64,000 bases of DNA from Variovorax sp. dw_308 (GTDB lineage: Bacteria > Pseudomonadota > Gammaproteobacteria > Burkholderiales > Burkholderiaceae_C), in NCBI RefSeq assembly GCF_019207085.1, contig NZ_JAATOM010000005.1, positions 186,001-250,000 of the forward strand, given 5' to 3'. The notes below the pieces were generated by a model, which saw only the letters and a program-made list of their open reading frames with translations, was not told where the DNA came from and did not search any database. Below, piece after piece: positions 17,047 through 27,691 of this stretch (positions within the stretch are counted from its first letter, which is position 1; every line of letters begins with the position of its first letter). The position numbers were made by a program, and so were the translations under genes.

Positions 17047-18474
17047 ATGAACCACCACGAGCCCGACTTCTTCGAGCACCTGCGCACAGAGTTGCGCGGC
17101 GGGCGGATGTGGCTGGACCGGGCCATCGTGTTGGCTTATGCGGTGGCGGCAGGGCTTTCGGTGGTCGCGCTCACGATGGCGGTCGACTGGATATTCACCG
17201 GCTTCCAGCGCGTCTTCGCATGGCAGCCGTGGCTGCCGCTGGTCACCATGCCGCTGATCACAGTGGGCGTCGTCTGGGCCACACGGCGATTCTTCCCGGC
17301 CGCTGGCGGCTCGGGCATCCCGCAGGTCAAGGCGGCGCTGAGTCCCGCCTTGCCGCCCGAGCGGCGGTCCATGTTCGTGTCGCTGCGGCTCGCGGTCGGC
17401 AAGATGGTGCTCACCACCGCAGGCTTCGCAGCGGGGCTCTCCATCGGGCGCGAAGGGCCTTCGGTGCAGATCGCGGCGGGCGTGATGCAGCATGCACGCC
17501 GCTGGCTGTCGCCCAACACCACCATCGACTCGCGCGCCCTGCTCATGGCCGGCGGCGCGGCGGGCATCGCGGCCGCATTCAATGCACCGCTGGCGGGCGT
17601 GCTGTTCGCCATCGAGGAACTGTCGGGCCGCATCGAGTCGCGCGCAAGTGGGCTGATCATCACGGCCATCGTGCTGGCCGGCCTCGTGGCGGTCTCGGCT
17701 TTCGGCAATACCAGCTATTTCGGCGTGCTCAAGGTGCCGCCTTTCGGCTGGGAGGCGCTGCTGCCCGGCCTGCTGGTGGCGCTGCTCTGCGGCGCGGCGG
17801 GCGGGCTGTTCGGGCGGCTGTTCATCGCCTCGCTCACCGGGGCGCCGGGGCGCTTCAACGCATGGCGCGCGCGCTACCCGTACCGCTTTGCCGCGGGTTG
17901 CGGGCTGGCGATCGCGGTGATCGGGCTGGCGACGGGCGGCGTGACCTTCGGCGCGGGCTCGGAGGCGGTGAAGGACATGCTCAAGGGCCACGACCGCCTG
18001 CCGGCCATCGACACGCTGCTCAAGTTCGTGGCCACCTGGCTCAGCGCCTGGAGCGGCGCGCCGGGCGGCATCTTCGCGCCCTCGCTGTCCATCGGCGCGG
18101 GCATCGGCGAGGTGGTGGCGCAGATCGCCAATGCGAACCTCGGGCCCGCGCTCATCGCCATCGGCATGGCCGCCTTCCTGGCCGCGGTGACGCAGGCGCC
18201 GCTGACCTCCTTCATCATCGTCATGGAGATGGTCGACGGTCACGCGATGGTGCTGAGCCTGATGGCGGGCGCGATGCTGGCGAGCCTGGTGTCGCGCATG
18301 ATCAGCCGGCCGCTGTACGACACGCTGGCCGAGCACATGGTGGCGGCGGCGATCGGGTCGCCGTCGCCGGTCAGCGCCGAGCCGTCCGCCTCGCCAGAAC
18401 ATGGCCCCGACGCCACCCCGCCCCGGACCGATACCCTTTCCCCGCCGGAGCCCGAATCCGCCCCGCCCCGCTGA
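17047..18474 (+). CDS. CLC-family chloride channel/antiporter
   Basis: A 475-residue CLC protein. All three selectivity motifs are visible: GSGIPQVK (about residue 95), GREGPSVQ (about 137) and [13 protein letters not shown] (about 340), plus the [12 protein letters not shown] segment after the second motif. About ten hydrophobic helices span residues 20-430. A short proline-rich cytoplasmic tail follows, with no CBS domains. I place the start at ATG 17047; a GTG at 17005 in frame is possible but reads a leader unlike the family. Function: Cl- or H+/Cl- exchange across the inner membrane. Confidence 0.92.
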   Translation: MNHHEPDFFEHLRTELRGGRMWLDRAIVLAYAVAAGLSVVALTMAVDWIFTGFQRVFAWQPWLPLVTMPLITVGVVWATRRFFPAAGGSGIPQVKAALSPALPPERRSMFVSLRLAVGKMVLTTAGFAAGLSIGREGPSVQIAAGVMQHARRWLSPNTTIDSRALLMAGGAAGIAAAFNAPLAGVLFAIEELSGRIESRASGLIITAIVLAGLVAVSAFGNTSYFGVLKVPPFGWEALLPGLLVALLCGAAGGLFGRLFIASLTGAPGRFNAWRARYPYRFAAGCGLAIAVIGLATGGVTFGAGSEAVKDMLKGHDRLPAIDTLLKFVATWLSAWSGAPGGIFAPSLSIGAGIGEVVAQIANANLGPALIAIGMAAFLAAVTQAPLTSFIIVMEMVDGHAMVLSLMAGAMLASLVSRMISRPLYDTLAEHMVAAAIGSPSPVSAEPSASPEHGPDATPPRTDTLSPPEPESAPPR

Positions 18475-18522
18475 AAAGCCCCGGGGATTTATGATGTCCG
18501 GTTGCCCAGAACCGACCCCCAA

Positions 18523-21500
18523 GTGAATTCCCCCACCCCGGACAACGTCGATCACATCGATCGCGCCTACCTAGGCGCCCTGCTCGCGCAGCAGCGCATC
18601 AGCATCCGCGGCGCACGCACGCACAACCTGAAGAACATCGACCTCGACATCCCGCGCAACAAGCTGGTGGTGATCACCGGCCTGTCGGGCTCGGGCAAGT
18701 CGAGCCTGGCCTTCGACACGCTGTATGCCGAAGGCCAGCGGCGCTATGTGGAAAGCCTGTCGGCCTATGCGCGGCAGTTCCTGCAGTTGATGGACAAGCC
18801 CGATGTCGACGTGATCGAAGGGCTTTCGCCCGCGATCAGCATCGAGCAGAAGGCCACCAGCCACAACCCGCGCTCCACCGTGGGCACGGTGACCGAGATC
18901 CACGACTACCTGCGCCTGCTGTATGCCCGCGCCGGTACGCCCTTCTGCCCCGACCACGACCTGCCGCTGCAGGCGCAGACGGTGTCGCAGATGGTCGATG
19001 CGGTGCTTGCCATGCCCGACGAGCCGCGCCTGATGATCCTGGCGCCGGTGGCGCGCGAGAAGAAGGGCGAGTTCCTGGAACTCTTCGCCGAGATGCAGGC
19101 GCAAGGCTATGTGCGCTTCCGCGTCGACGGACAGACCTACGAATACAACGACCTGCCCAAGCTCAAGAAGACCGAGAAGCACGACATCGACGTGGTGATC
19201 GACCGGCTGCGCGCGCGCCCCGACGTGCAGCAGCGCCTGGCCGAGAGCTTCGAGACCGCCTTGCGCCTGGCCGATGGCCGCGCGATCGCCCTGCAACTCG
19301 GCGTGGAAGGCGCGCCCGACAAGGAGCACCTCTACAACGCCAAGTTCGCCTGCCCCATCTGCCACTACTCGCTGGCCGAACTGGAGCCGCGCCTGTTCTC
19401 GTTCAACTCGCCGGTGGGCGCCTGCCCGAGCTGCGACGGCCTGGGCAACCGCGAGGTGTTCGACTGGACGCGCGTGGTCGCCTTCCCGACGCTGTCGCTC
19501 GCGAGCGGGGCGGTCAAGGGCTGGGACCGGCGCAACGGCTATTACTTCAGCATGCTGGAGTGCGTGGCCAAGCATTACGGCGTGGACATCGACAAGGCCT
19601 TCGAGGACCTGCCGGAGAACGCGCGCAACGCGATCCTGCACGGCTCTGGCGAGGAAGAGATCAAGTTCAGCTATGTGATGGAGTCCGGGGCGAGTGCCGG
19701 CCGCAAGCTCGTGCGCAAGCATCCCTTCGAAGGGATCATCCCGAACATGGAGCGGCGCTATCGCGAGACGGATTCCATCGCCGTGCGGGAGGAACTGGCC
19801 CGCTACCGCAACAACCAGCCCTGCCCGGATTGCCACGGCACGCGACTGCGGCGCGAGGCGCGGCATGTGTTCCTCGTCGACGACTCCGGCAGCGAGTCGA
19901 AGCGCATGAGCATCTTCGCGATCAGCCATGTCACGCTGCGCGACAGCCTGGCCTACTTCCAGACGCTGAAGCTGCGCGGCGCCAAGGCCGAGATCGCCGA
20001 CAAGGTGATCCGCGAGATCGGCCTGCGGCTCAAGTTCCTGAACGACGTGGGGCTCAACTACCTGAGCCTGGACCGTAGCGCAGAGACCTTGTCCGGCGGC
20101 GAGGCGCAGCGCATCCGCCTGGCCTCGCAGATCGGCTCGGGCCTGACCGGTGTGATGTACGTGCTCGACGAGCCCAGCATCGGCCTGCACCAGCGCGACA
20201 ACGACCGCCTGATCGGCACGCTGAAGCACCTGCGCGACATCGGCAACAGCGTGCTCGTGGTCGAGCATGACGAGGACATGATCCATGCCGCCGACCATGT
20301 GATCGACATGGGCCCGGGCGCTGGCGTTCACGGCGGGCGCGTGATGGCGCAAGGCACCTTCGAGCAGGTGCGCGACAACCCCGAGTCGCTGACCGGCCAG
20401 TACCTGCTCGGCACCCGGAAGATCGAGGTTCCGAAGCGCCGCACGCCCTGGCTGCCGGTGCTGCGCAAGCCTGAAGAGGACAAGAAGCCGATCAAGCCGA
20501 AGTTCCCGCCCAGCCCCGCCGCGTTGAAGCGGCAGGCCCGCGAAGCGGCGCATCTCGCCTCGCAGACCGACCTGCAGGAGATCCGCGTCATCGGCGCGAC
20601 CGGCAACAACCTGAAGGACGTCAGTGTCGCCTTCCCGGTCGGCTTGCTGACCTGCGTGACGGGCGTGTCTGGCTCGGGCAAGTCGACGCTGGTGAACGAC
20701 ACGCTCTACACCGCTGTCGCGCGCACGCTGTATCGCGCGCACGAGGAGCCTGCGGCGCACGAGTCGGTCGAAGGCATCGAGTACTTCGACAAGGTCATCA
20801 ACGTCGACCAGTCGCCGATCGGCCGCACGCCGCGCAGCAACCCCGCCACCTACACCGGACTGTTCACGCCGATCCGCGAGCTGATGGCCGAGACCAACAC
20901 CGCGCGCGAACGCGGCTACGGCCCGGGCCGCTTCAGCTTCAACGTGGCGGGTGGCCGCTGCGAGGCCTGCCAGGGCGACGGCGTGGTGAAGGTCGAGATG
21001 CATTTCCTGCCCGACGTCTACGTGCCCTGCGAGGTCTGCCACGGCCAGCGCTACAACCGCGAGACGCTGGAGGTGCAGTACAAGGGCCGGAACATCGCGC
21101 AGATCCTCGAGATGACGGTCGAGACGGCCTACGAATTCCTCAAGGCCGTGCCGACCATCGAGCGCAAGCTGCACACGCTGCTGGACGTGGGCCTCAGCTA
21201 CATCAAGCTCGGGCAGGCGGCGACCACGCTCTCTGGCGGCGAGGCGCAGCGCGTGAAGCTCGCGCTGGAACTGAGCAAGCGCGACACCGGTCGCACCCTC
21301 TACATCCTCGACGAGCCGACCACCGGCCTGCACTTCGCGGACATCGAGCTGCTGCTGAAGGTGCTGCACCAGTTGCGCGATGCGGGCAACACCATCGTCG
21401 TGATCGAGCACAACCTCGACGTTATCAAGACGGCCGACTGGCTCATCGACATGGGCCCCGAGGGCGGCGCCGGCGGCGGCACGGTGGTGGGCGAAGGCAC

Positions 21501-21567
21501 GCCGGAGGACATCGCGGCGAACGAGGCGAGCCACACGGGCAAATACCTCAAACGGCTGCTGGCGTAG
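18523..21567 (+). CDS. uvrA: Excinuclease ABC subunit A
   Basis: UvrA, the damage-recognition ATPase of nucleotide excision repair, about 1014 residues. Both ABC modules are complete: Walker [10 protein letters not shown] (near the start) and GVSGSGKST (near 695), two LSGGEAQR signatures, and Walker B VLDEPS/ILDEPT. Zinc-binding cysteines appear in CPICHYS...CPSC and CEACQGDG...CEVC. A Lys/Pro-rich insertion of roughly 45 residues ([20 protein letters not shown] and after) separates the two halves and makes it longer than the E. coli protein. The start is uncertain: GTG 18523 (used) or TTG 18502 in frame, with no convincing ribosome-binding site for either. Confidence 0.97.
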   Translation: MNSPTPDNVDHIDRAYLGALLAQQRISIRGARTHNLKNIDLDIPRNKLVVITGLSGSGKSSLAFDTLYAEGQRRYVESLSAYARQFLQLMDKPDVDVIEGLSPAISIEQKATSHNPRSTVGTVTEIHDYLRLLYARAGTPFCPDHDLPLQAQTVSQMVDAVLAMPDEPRLMILAPVAREKKGEFLELFAEMQAQGYVRFRVDGQTYEYNDLPKLKKTEKHDIDVVIDRLRARPDVQQRLAESFETALRLADGRAIALQLGVEGAPDKEHLYNAKFACPICHYSLAELEPRLFSFNSPVGACPSCDGLGNREVFDWTRVVAFPTLSLASGAVKGWDRRNGYYFSMLECVAKHYGVDIDKAFEDLPENARNAILHGSGEEEIKFSYVMESGASAGRKLVRKHPFEGIIPNMERRYRETDSIAVREELARYRNNQPCPDCHGTRLRREARHVFLVDDSGSESKRMSIFAISHVTLRDSLAYFQTLKLRGAKAEIADKVIREIGLRLKFLNDVGLNYLSLDRSAETLSGGEAQRIRLASQIGSGLTGVMYVLDEPSIGLHQRDNDRLIGTLKHLRDIGNSVLVVEHDEDMIHAADHVIDMGPGAGVHGGRVMAQGTFEQVRDNPESLTGQYLLGTRKIEVPKRRTPWLPVLRKPEEDKKPIKPKFPPSPAALKRQAREAAHLASQTDLQEIRVIGATGNNLKDVSVAFPVGLLTCVTGVSGSGKSTLVNDTLYTAVARTLYRAHEEPAAHESVEGIEYFDKVINVDQSPIGRTPRSNPATYTGLFTPIRELMAETNTARERGYGPGRFSFNVAGGRCEACQGDGVVKVEMHFLPDVYVPCEVCHGQRYNRETLEVQYKGRNIAQILEMTVETAYEFLKAVPTIERKLHTLLDVGLSYIKLGQAATTLSGGEAQRVKLALELSKRDTGRTLYILDEPTTGLHFADIELLLKVLHQLRDAGNTIVVIEHNLDVIKTADWLIDMGPEGGAGGGTVVGEGTPEDIAANEASHTGKYLKRLLA

Positions 21568-21616
21568 GCCGGCCGGCGACTATAGGATCGTGTCCCTCTC
21601 AACGACCTGTCGATGA

Positions 21617-22540
21617 ATGGACCTCCTGGGCAGCCTGAAGGCGCTTTGCGCCGTCGCCGAGCATGGCAGCCTGACGCGCGGCTCGGTGGCGCTGGGGGTG
21701 ACCCAGTCCATCCTGAGCCGGCAGATCGCCGCACTGGAAACCCACGTCGGCGCCAAGCTGCTGCACCGAACCGGGCGCGGCGTGGCACCCACCGAACTGG
21801 GCCTGCGCATCCTGCCGCAGGCCGCCCTGCTGCTGCAGGGCCTCGACGATCTGGTCGCGGAAATGGCCGGTGAGCGCAGCGGCCCCTCGGGAACGGTGGA
21901 ACTCGCGATGGTGCCCTCCGTCCGGCCGCTGGCGGTGCAGGTGTTCAAGTCGCTGCAGGAGGCCTATCCCCGGATCAAGCTGCGCACGCGCGAGGCCTAC
22001 AGCGGGCAGGTCGAGGAGTGGATTGCCAACGGCAAGGTCGACATCGGCCTGTTCAATCGCTACAGCTCCGCCCCCGTCAAGAACGCTGAGGCGGTGCTGC
22101 GTGCGCCGCTGGTGGTGCTGGGATTGCGCGAGACGGCGAAGGAGGCGCCCACGGTGGCTTTCCGCAAGCTGGATGGCGTACCGCTGGCCATGGCGACCAA
22201 GCCGAATGCCCTCGTGACCATGCTCGAAGCCACGGCGAAGCGCTGCAAGATCTCGCTGGACATTGCGTTCGAGAGCACATCGGACACGATCATCCGCGCG
22301 GCCGTGGGCAACGGCGCCCTCTTCACCATCGTGCCGCTGCATGTGGCGTTCCGGGACTATGGGCCCGAGCGCTATGCCTGGTCGCAGATCGTCGAGCCCA
22401 GCCTGGTGCAGCACACCTGGCTGGCCACCACCAGCGCGCATCCCATCGATGCGGCCGCGCGTGTCGTCCAGCGCCTGCTCGTGGAACTGGCGCCCAGCGC
22501 GGCACAGCATGGCGCGCAGGTGCCGTCATCCAGGCGGTAG
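21617..22540 (+). CDS. LysR-family transcriptional regulator
   Basis: A 307-residue LysR-type regulator. The helix-turn-helix lies at residues 1-60 (SLKALCAVAEHGSLTRGSVALGVTQSILSRQIAALE), followed by GAKLLHRTGRGVAPTELG and the periplasmic-binding-like effector domain. It resembles the Nac/CysB-like branch by its GPSGTVELAMVPSV segment. It follows uvrA by 49 bp on the same strand but has no evident link to it. No obvious divergent target is adjacent; the MaoC-CaiB-Bug gene group downstream on the opposite strand converges on it, so the regulated genes are unknown. Confidence 0.92.
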   Translation: MDLLGSLKALCAVAEHGSLTRGSVALGVTQSILSRQIAALETHVGAKLLHRTGRGVAPTELGLRILPQAALLLQGLDDLVAEMAGERSGPSGTVELAMVPSVRPLAVQVFKSLQEAYPRIKLRTREAYSGQVEEWIANGKVDIGLFNRYSSAPVKNAEAVLRAPLVVLGLRETAKEAPTVAFRKLDGVPLAMATKPNALVTMLEATAKRCKISLDIAFESTSDTIIRAAVGNGALFTIVPLHVAFRDYGPERYAWSQIVEPSLVQHTWLATTSAHPIDAAARVVQRLLVELAPSAAQHGAQVPSSRR

Positions 22541-22605
22541 TTCCGGGGCTTGAACCATGGCACCACTCTTCGCATGAAGCATGAAGCTTGAACCGGGTGG
22601 TGCGC

Positions 22606-22699
22606 GGGCCGAGGACGGCAGGTATCCCCCTCCGCGAATGTCCCCCGCCTTCGGCTCCTCCTTTATTTCGCTGCGGGGGACACCCACCGCCCTCGACCC
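22606..22699. repeat. Interspersed palindromic repeat, copy A
   Basis: An imperfect hairpin with arms of about 33 bp (left GGGCCGAGGACGGCAGG..., right ...CCCTCGACCC), and a central core CGCGAATGTCCCCCGCCTTC followed by GGCTCCTCCTTTATTTCG. The same core occurs at 29804-30218 and 33634-33866. The flank 22700-22735 resembles the linker of those copies in inverted orientation. It fills most of the gap between the LysR gene and the convergent MaoC gene. Confidence 0.8.
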
Positions 22700-22739
22700 A
22701 GGACACGCCGCGTCGTGCCGGCAGCGGACCTGGCTCGCT

Positions 22740-23174
22740 TCAGTCTCCCGCCGGTGGCATTTCGCTGAGTTGAATGCGCGCCGACAACTCCGCCGCGGTC
22801 TCGTCGCCGACCAGTTGGCACAGCCCGACATATTCGACGGTGCGGCGCCCCGAGCGCAGTGGCGAGGTCTCGGCCGGCGTCCAGGTCACGCGCACTTCCG
22901 CGTCCACCGCGATGGGCGCCCGGAATCGCGCCTGCACGTCGACCAGCGCCATCGGCTGGCCGCTGAAATGCCGGCCCAGCACGGCGACGGCCGCGCCGGT
23001 GACAAGCACGCCGGGCACCGGCACGGCGCGCAGCCCCGCGCGCTGTGCGAGCGCCTGCGAGCTGTGCACCGGATGGCCGCCGCCGACCATCGCGAGGTAG
23101 GTCGCGATGTCGTCCTCGCCGAACAGGAAGGCGCCGCGGACATAGGTGACCGGCGCAAGTACAGCTTCCATCAT
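22740..23174 (-). CDS. MaoC-like dehydratase-domain protein
   Basis: A 144-residue single hot-dog-fold protein. FGEDDIATYLAMVGGGHPVHSSQALAQRAG contains the D...H active-site pattern of MaoC/(R)-specific enoyl-CoA hydratases, though G-x-x-N-P-[IV]-H is altered here to GGGHPVH. It begins 2 bp after the CoA-transferase stop with a GGGAG site, so it is translated from the same message. In company with a class III CoA-transferase it probably hydrates an enoyl-CoA formed from a carboxylic acid substrate. Confidence 0.82.
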   Translation of the reverse strand: MMEAVLAPVTYVRGAFLFGEDDIATYLAMVGGGHPVHSSQALAQRAGLRAVPVPGVLVTGAAVAVLGRHFSGQPMALVDVQARFRAPIAVDAEVRVTWTPAETSPLRSGRRTVEYVGLCQLVGDETAAELSARIQLSEMPPAGD

Positions 23175-23176
23175 GA

Positions 23177-24415
23177 TCAGATCACTCCCTTTTCGCGCAG
23201 CTCCTGGAGGACGCTGTCGGACATCCCCATCTCTGCGCCATAGACATCGGCGTTGTGCTGCCCCGCCTCGGGCCCGCTGGCCCAGACCCGGCCCGGGGTC
23301 TTCGAGAAGCGCGGCACCACGCCCTGCATCCGGACCCAGCCCAGCTGGTCGTCCTTGACGGAGACGATCGCCTTGCGGGCCTCGAAGTGCGGGTCGTTGA
23401 AGATGTCCCGGATGTCGAAGATGGGGCTGAAGCTGACGTCGTGCGCCAGCAGCACCGAACTTGCCTCGACCAGCGTCCGCTCGCCGAACCAGGCCTGCGC
23501 GATGGCCTCGATCGCCTCGCGGTGGCTCAGGCGGTCGGCATTCGACACGAAGCGCGGGTCGGCCAGCAGGTCCGGCCGCTGCCAGGCCGTGGCCAGCCGG
23601 CGGAACACGGCCGGCGCGCTGACGGCGAGCGCCACCCACTTGCCGTCACGTGTACGGTAGACGTCGCCGGGCGCCGAGTAGGCATTGAGGTTGCCGGTGC
23701 GCCCGCGGATCTTGCCGAGCTGGTCGTACTCGATGGCCATGAAGTCCATGACCCTGAACATCGCCTCGGTGGCCGACAGGTCGATCTCCTGGCCTTCGCC
23801 CTCCGGGTCCGCGTTGCGCCGCACCAGCGCGGCGCAGACCGAGAAGGCCGTGAACACGCCGGTGAGCACGTCGGCCACCGGCACGCCGGGAAAGGTGGGC
23901 GGCGAACCAGGTTCGCCGCACAGGTTCACGAAGCCGGACAGGGCCTCGAAGATGCGGGCGAAACCCGGTCGGTTGGCATACGGGCCGGTCTGCCCGAACC
24001 CCGTGACCCGCGTGACGATGAGCCGCGGGTTCAGCTTGCGCAGCCGGTCGGCGTCGAGCCCCCACGCGGCCAGCGTGCCCGGCCGGAAGTTCTCGACCAG
24101 CACGTCGTAGGACGGCAGCATGCGCTCCAGCACGGCGCGGCCACGCGGGTCGCGCAGGTCCAGCGTCACGCCGCGCTTGTTGCGGTTGGTGACCTTGGAC
24201 CACAGCGAGATCCCGTCCTTGTGGGGCGGCAGCTGCCGGATGTGGTCGCCCTCGCCGGGCATCTCCACCTTGAGCACCTCGGCGCCCAGGTCGGCCAGCA
24301 GCGCGGCGCCGAGCGGGCCCGCGACGATGGTCGAAAGATCGAGCACACGGATGCCGGCCAGCGGGCCGGCCGGGGCATCGGATGGCGCGGAGTCGTCGTC
24401 GGATGGAAGGATCAT
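23177..24415 (-). CDS. CaiB/BaiF family (class III) CoA-transferase
   Basis: A 412-residue class III CoA-transferase. IRVLDLSTIVAGPLGAALLADLGAEVLKVEMPGEGD is the N-terminal signature. The catalytic aspartate is probably in DVLTGVFTAFSV, and YDVLVENFRPGTLAAWGLD is conserved throughout the family. It moves CoA between an acyl-CoA donor and a free carboxylate. It lies between a Bug-type binding protein (18 bp upstream) and a MaoC-like hydratase, so a carboxylic acid captured outside the cell is probably activated here. The substrate is not known. Confidence 0.92.
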   Translation of the reverse strand: MILPSDDDSAPSDAPAGPLAGIRVLDLSTIVAGPLGAALLADLGAEVLKVEMPGEGDHIRQLPPHKDGISLWSKVTNRNKRGVTLDLRDPRGRAVLERMLPSYDVLVENFRPGTLAAWGLDADRLRKLNPRLIVTRVTGFGQTGPYANRPGFARIFEALSGFVNLCGEPGSPPTFPGVPVADVLTGVFTAFSVCAALVRRNADPEGEGQEIDLSATEAMFRVMDFMAIEYDQLGKIRGRTGNLNAYSAPGDVYRTRDGKWVALAVSAPAVFRRLATAWQRPDLLADPRFVSNADRLSHREAIEAIAQAWFGERTLVEASSVLLAHDVSFSPIFDIRDIFNDPHFEARKAIVSVKDDQLGWVRMQGVVPRFSKTPGRVWASGPEAGQHNADVYGAEMGMSDSVLQELREKGVI

Positions 24416-24433
24416 CGCCGTGCCGGTGCCCGT

Positions 24434-25405
24434 TCAATCCGCCTTGAAGCCGGAGGCCCTGACGATCGCGCCCCAGCGCTGCCGCTCCTCCGGGAGCTGC
24501 TGGCTGAACTGTTCGCGCGTCATGTTCGGGTATTCCATGCCCAGCGCATCGATCGCCTTGCGCACCTCCGGGTCGGCGGATGCGGCCTGCATGGCCGCCT
24601 CCAGCCGCGCCAGCGTCTCCGGGCGTGTCCGCGCGGGCGCGAACAGCGCGAGCCAGCTGCTGCCGTGCACCGTCGGGAAGCCGGCCTCGGCGAAGGTGGG
24701 CACATCGGGTGTCTGCTCGGAGCGCCGGTCGCCGCTGGTCGCCAGCATCCGCACGCGTCCGGCCTTGTGCAGCTGGACGAACTCCGAAGCGGCGCTGAAC
24801 GCCGCCGGCACCCGGCCGGCCATCAGGTCCAGGTTCATGGGCGCGCCGCCCTTGTACGGCACGTGCGACAGCTCGACGCCAGCCGCTTTGCCCAGCAACA
24901 GGCCGAAGAAATGCGGAAGGCTGCCGGCCGCCGGCGAAGCGAAAAAAGCAGCGTGCTGCGGATCGGCCTTCGCCGCCGCCAGGTAGTCGGCGACGGTCCT
25001 GGCCGCCGAGTCGGGCGGCACCGCCAGCGCGATCTCGAGCCGCGCCGCCTGGCCCACGGCCACGAAATCGGCCTTGGGGTCGTACGGGAGCTTGTTGTAG
25101 GTGAACTCGCTGAGCACGTTCACCACGATGTTGCCCAGCAGGAGCACCGATCCGTCGGCCGGCGCGCCCTTGACCGCGACCGCCGCCATCGTGCCGCCGG
25201 CACCGGGCTTGTTCTCGACGATCACCGGACGCTCCAGCGACTTGCTCATCGCCTGCGCATAGGCGCGAGCCAGGCCATCCGCGCCGCCACCGGCCGGGTA
25301 TCCCACGACGATGCGTGTCGCGGCAGGCTCGTCGGCAGCGAGGGCTTGGAGCGGGAGCGCGAACACGGCAGTCACGACAAGTAGAAGCAGTGGATTGAAC
25401 TTCAA
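24434..25405 (-). CDS. Bug-family tripartite tricarboxylate transporter receptor
   Basis: A 323-residue periplasmic binding protein of the TctC/Bug family. It has a signal peptide (KFNPLLLLVVTAVFALPLQALAA), then RIVVGYPAGGGADG, VIVENKPGAGGTMAA and, later, VPYKGGAPMNLDLMAGRVPAAF, all Bug hallmarks. No ATG gives a full signal peptide. The TTG at 25405 overlaps the upstream hydrolase stop (TTGA), indicating translational coupling and fixing the start. It probably binds the carboxylate used by the adjacent CoA-transferase. No membrane subunits (TctA/TctB) are nearby. Confidence 0.9.
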   Translation of the reverse strand: MKFNPLLLLVVTAVFALPLQALAADEPAATRIVVGYPAGGGADGLARAYAQAMSKSLERPVIVENKPGAGGTMAAVAVKGAPADGSVLLLGNIVVNVLSEFTYNKLPYDPKADFVAVGQAARLEIALAVPPDSAARTVADYLAAAKADPQHAAFFASPAAGSLPHFFGLLLGKAAGVELSHVPYKGGAPMNLDLMAGRVPAAFSAASEFVQLHKAGRVRMLATSGDRRSEQTPDVPTFAEAGFPTVHGSSWLALFAPARTRPETLARLEAAMQAASADPEVRKAIDALGMEYPNMTREQFSQQLPEERQRWGAIVRASGFKAD

Positions 25406-26286
25406 CCCTGTAATGCGTCCTGGTAGTGAGCCAGGCGCATGGCGCGATGGAGGAACATGCCGATCGGCCCGATTGTCCGCTCGTCGACGAAAAGCGGTGC
25501 ATGGCCCGTACCGGGAATCTCGAGCCAGCGCGCGTCGGCATGCTCCTCCTGCATGCGCATGCAGACCTCCCTGCTCAGGAGCCTGGAATGCTCGCCGCGA
25601 AGTATCAGGACCGGGCAGTTCACGACATTCCACACCGGCCACAGGTAGACCCGGCTGGTCACCGGCTCCAGCGGAACCGCGCGCACATCGAAGCGGCTGC
25701 GCAGCCCGCCCTGCTTGTCGGCGATCACGCTGGACTTCGCCAGCGCCTCCCAGCGGGCGACGTCCAGCTGGCCGAAGCCCCCGAGCGTGGCCCGGAAGTA
25801 GACCGCGGCTTCCCTGAGGTCCCGGAACTCCACCGGCGTGGCTGCCTGGTCGCGCAGCCGCTGCAGCTCCGCGCCGTCCAGCTCGGCGCCGACGTCGTTG
25901 AGCACCAGCGAACGAACCAGTTGGGGGTGGCGCGCCGCCATCTGCAAGCCGAGCAGGCCGCCCATCGACGTGCCGACCCAATGCACCGTGCGCACCGCCA
26001 GGTGCCTGACGAGCTCTTCCAGCACTGTCAGGTAGGTGCGGCTGTTGTAGAGGCTGGCGTCGGCCAGCCAGTCGCTCTGCCCGCGGCCGGGCAAGTCGAC
26101 GCACACGACGCAGTACTGGCCAGCCAGTGCCTGCGCCAGTTCATCGAAATCGCTGGAGTTGCGGCTCAGGCCATGCACGCAGAGCACCAGCGGGTGCGAC
26201 GACTCGCCCCACAGCTTGTACGCAATGCGCGAGGAAACGGTGCTTTCACCGAGGGAAACGCGGAGGTGGCGCGTGACAGCATTCAT
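25402..26286 (-). CDS. Alpha/beta hydrolase
   Basis: A 294-residue alpha/beta hydrolase. LCVHGLSRNSSDFDELA is the oxyanion region, VGTSMGGLLGLQMA the nucleophile elbow (Ser near residue 105), and GTGHAPLF carries the catalytic His near the C-terminus. The aspartate is likely in the VLILRGEHSRLL strand-loop region. The start at ATG 26286 has a GCAGG site; a longer frame to 26319 is less likely. It is the first gene of a minus-strand group with Bug, CaiB and MaoC genes. Possibly releases a carboxylic acid from an ester, which the next genes would then activate. Confidence 0.88.
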   Translation of the reverse strand: MNAVTRHLRVSLGESTVSSRIAYKLWGESSHPLVLCVHGLSRNSSDFDELAQALAGQYCVVCVDLPGRGQSDWLADASLYNSRTYLTVLEELVRHLAVRTVHWVGTSMGGLLGLQMAARHPQLVRSLVLNDVGAELDGAELQRLRDQAATPVEFRDLREAAVYFRATLGGFGQLDVARWEALAKSSVIADKQGGLRSRFDVRAVPLEPVTSRVYLWPVWNVVNCPVLILRGEHSRLLSREVCMRMQEEHADARWLEIPGTGHAPLFVDERTIGPIGMFLHRAMRLAHYQDALQG

Positions 26287-26411
26287 GCCTGCAAGTCTAG
26301 GCAGTCGCCTCGGAGACACAATCGCGCAACACTCATTTCAGATTTGCAAATGGCGCATGACTACGAAAGTGGTCAGTTGCCACCGCGCGATCGCGCGAGC
26401 CGCGAGTTCCT

Positions 26412-27533
26412 TCAGCGCTGGCCGATGCGCGCGCCGTCCCCGAACAGGCCCTTCAGTTCCCGCGGCTGCGAGCGCCAGTACTGCTTCGGCGCATCCACCT
26501 GCGCGCCAAGCTCGGCGGCGGCGCGCCAGGGCCAGTGCGGCTCGAACAGGATCGCGCGGGCGATCGCCACGAAGTCGGCCTGTCCGTTGCCGACGATGGC
26601 CTCGGCCTGTTGCGGATGGGTGATGAGGCCCACCGCGATCGTCGGCAGCCCGGACTCGGCCCGGATGCGTTCGGCGAAGGGCACCTGGTAACCGTCGACC
26701 AGCGGGATCTTCTGCTTCTGCGAGACGCCGCCCGACGACACATGGATGAAGCTGCCGCCACGCGCGGCCAGGGCCTTCGCGAACTGCACGCTCTGGTCGA
26801 CCGTCCAGCTCTCGCCTTCGTCGACCCAGTCGCTGGCCGAGAGGCGCATGCCCACGGCGATGTGCGCCGCCACCGCCCCGCGCACCGCATCGAACACCTC
26901 CAGCGGAAAGCGCATGCGATTGGCCAGCGAACCGCCGTATTCGTCCGTGCGCTGGTTGGCGATGGGCGAGAGGAACTGGTGCAGCAGGTAGCCATGCGCC
27001 GCGTGCAGCTCGATTGAGTCGAGCCCGAGCGCCTCTGCGCGTTGCGCAGCACGCGCGAAGGCGGCCTTGACGCGCGCCAGCCCTGCAGCGTCGAGCGCGA
27101 TGGGCGGCGGCTCCCCGGGCGCATGCGGCAGCGCGGAGGGTGCTTCGGTCTGCCACGCGCCTTCGTCCGGCTTCAGGCTCTGCCCGCCGTTCCACGGCAC
27201 GTGGCTCGACGCCTTGCGGCCCGCATGGGCGAGCTGGATGCCGACCGGCATCTTCGAATAAGCCCGGACCGCATCCAGCACGCGCTTCAGCGCCGCCTCG
27301 TTGTCGTCCGAATACAGGCCGAGGCAGCCGGGCGTGATGCGGCCCTGGCGCTCCACCGCGGTCGCCTCGATGATCAGCAGCCCCGCCCCCGACAGCGACA
27401 ACTGCCCCAGGTGCATGAGATGCCAGTCGGTGGCATTGCCGTCCTGCGCCGAGTACTGGCACATCGGCGCGATGACGATGCGGTTGCGCAGTTCGATCGG
27501 GCCGAGCGTGCCGGCGGAGAAGAGTGAACTCAT
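26412..27533 (-). CDS. NADH:flavin oxidoreductase, old yellow enzyme family
   Basis: A 373-residue OYE-type flavoprotein of the YqjM-like branch. Visible elements: LFSAGTLGPIELRNRIVIAPMCQYSA at the start (the Cys of MCQYS is typical of YqjM relatives), then GIQLAHAGRKA, DSIELHAAHGYLLHQFLSPIANQRTDEYGGS, LRLSASDW and the terminal FVAIARAILFEPHWPWRAA. It reduces activated C=C bonds of enals, enones or nitroaromatics with NAD(P)H and FMN. A 125-bp gap separates it from the hydrolase start, so co-transcription is possible but not proven. Confidence 0.93.
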   Translation of the reverse strand: MSSLFSAGTLGPIELRNRIVIAPMCQYSAQDGNATDWHLMHLGQLSLSGAGLLIIEATAVERQGRITPGCLGLYSDDNEAALKRVLDAVRAYSKMPVGIQLAHAGRKASSHVPWNGGQSLKPDEGAWQTEAPSALPHAPGEPPPIALDAAGLARVKAAFARAAQRAEALGLDSIELHAAHGYLLHQFLSPIANQRTDEYGGSLANRMRFPLEVFDAVRGAVAAHIAVGMRLSASDWVDEGESWTVDQSVQFAKALAARGGSFIHVSSGGVSQKQKIPLVDGYQVPFAERIRAESGLPTIAVGLITHPQQAEAIVGNGQADFVAIARAILFEPHWPWRAAAELGAQVDAPKQYWRSQPRELKGLFGDGARIGQR

Positions 27534-27691
27534 GGGATTCCTGTCGCGAAGGGGCGGGTGATGGCAACGCCGGACAAATCCCTCGTGCGACGCGCGCGGC
27601 GAACCGGGATATTGGCCAGCGTTGACTTATATCGGGGCCGCTGCGCGCGTGCTCGGCGCGGGGCATTCCGCGGGCACCCGGCCCGAGCCGG

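Noticed and set aside
18571..21534. 987-codon minus-strand frame opposite uvrA
   Set aside because: It mirrors uvrA codons on the other strand, has no family features, and uvrA itself is beyond doubt.
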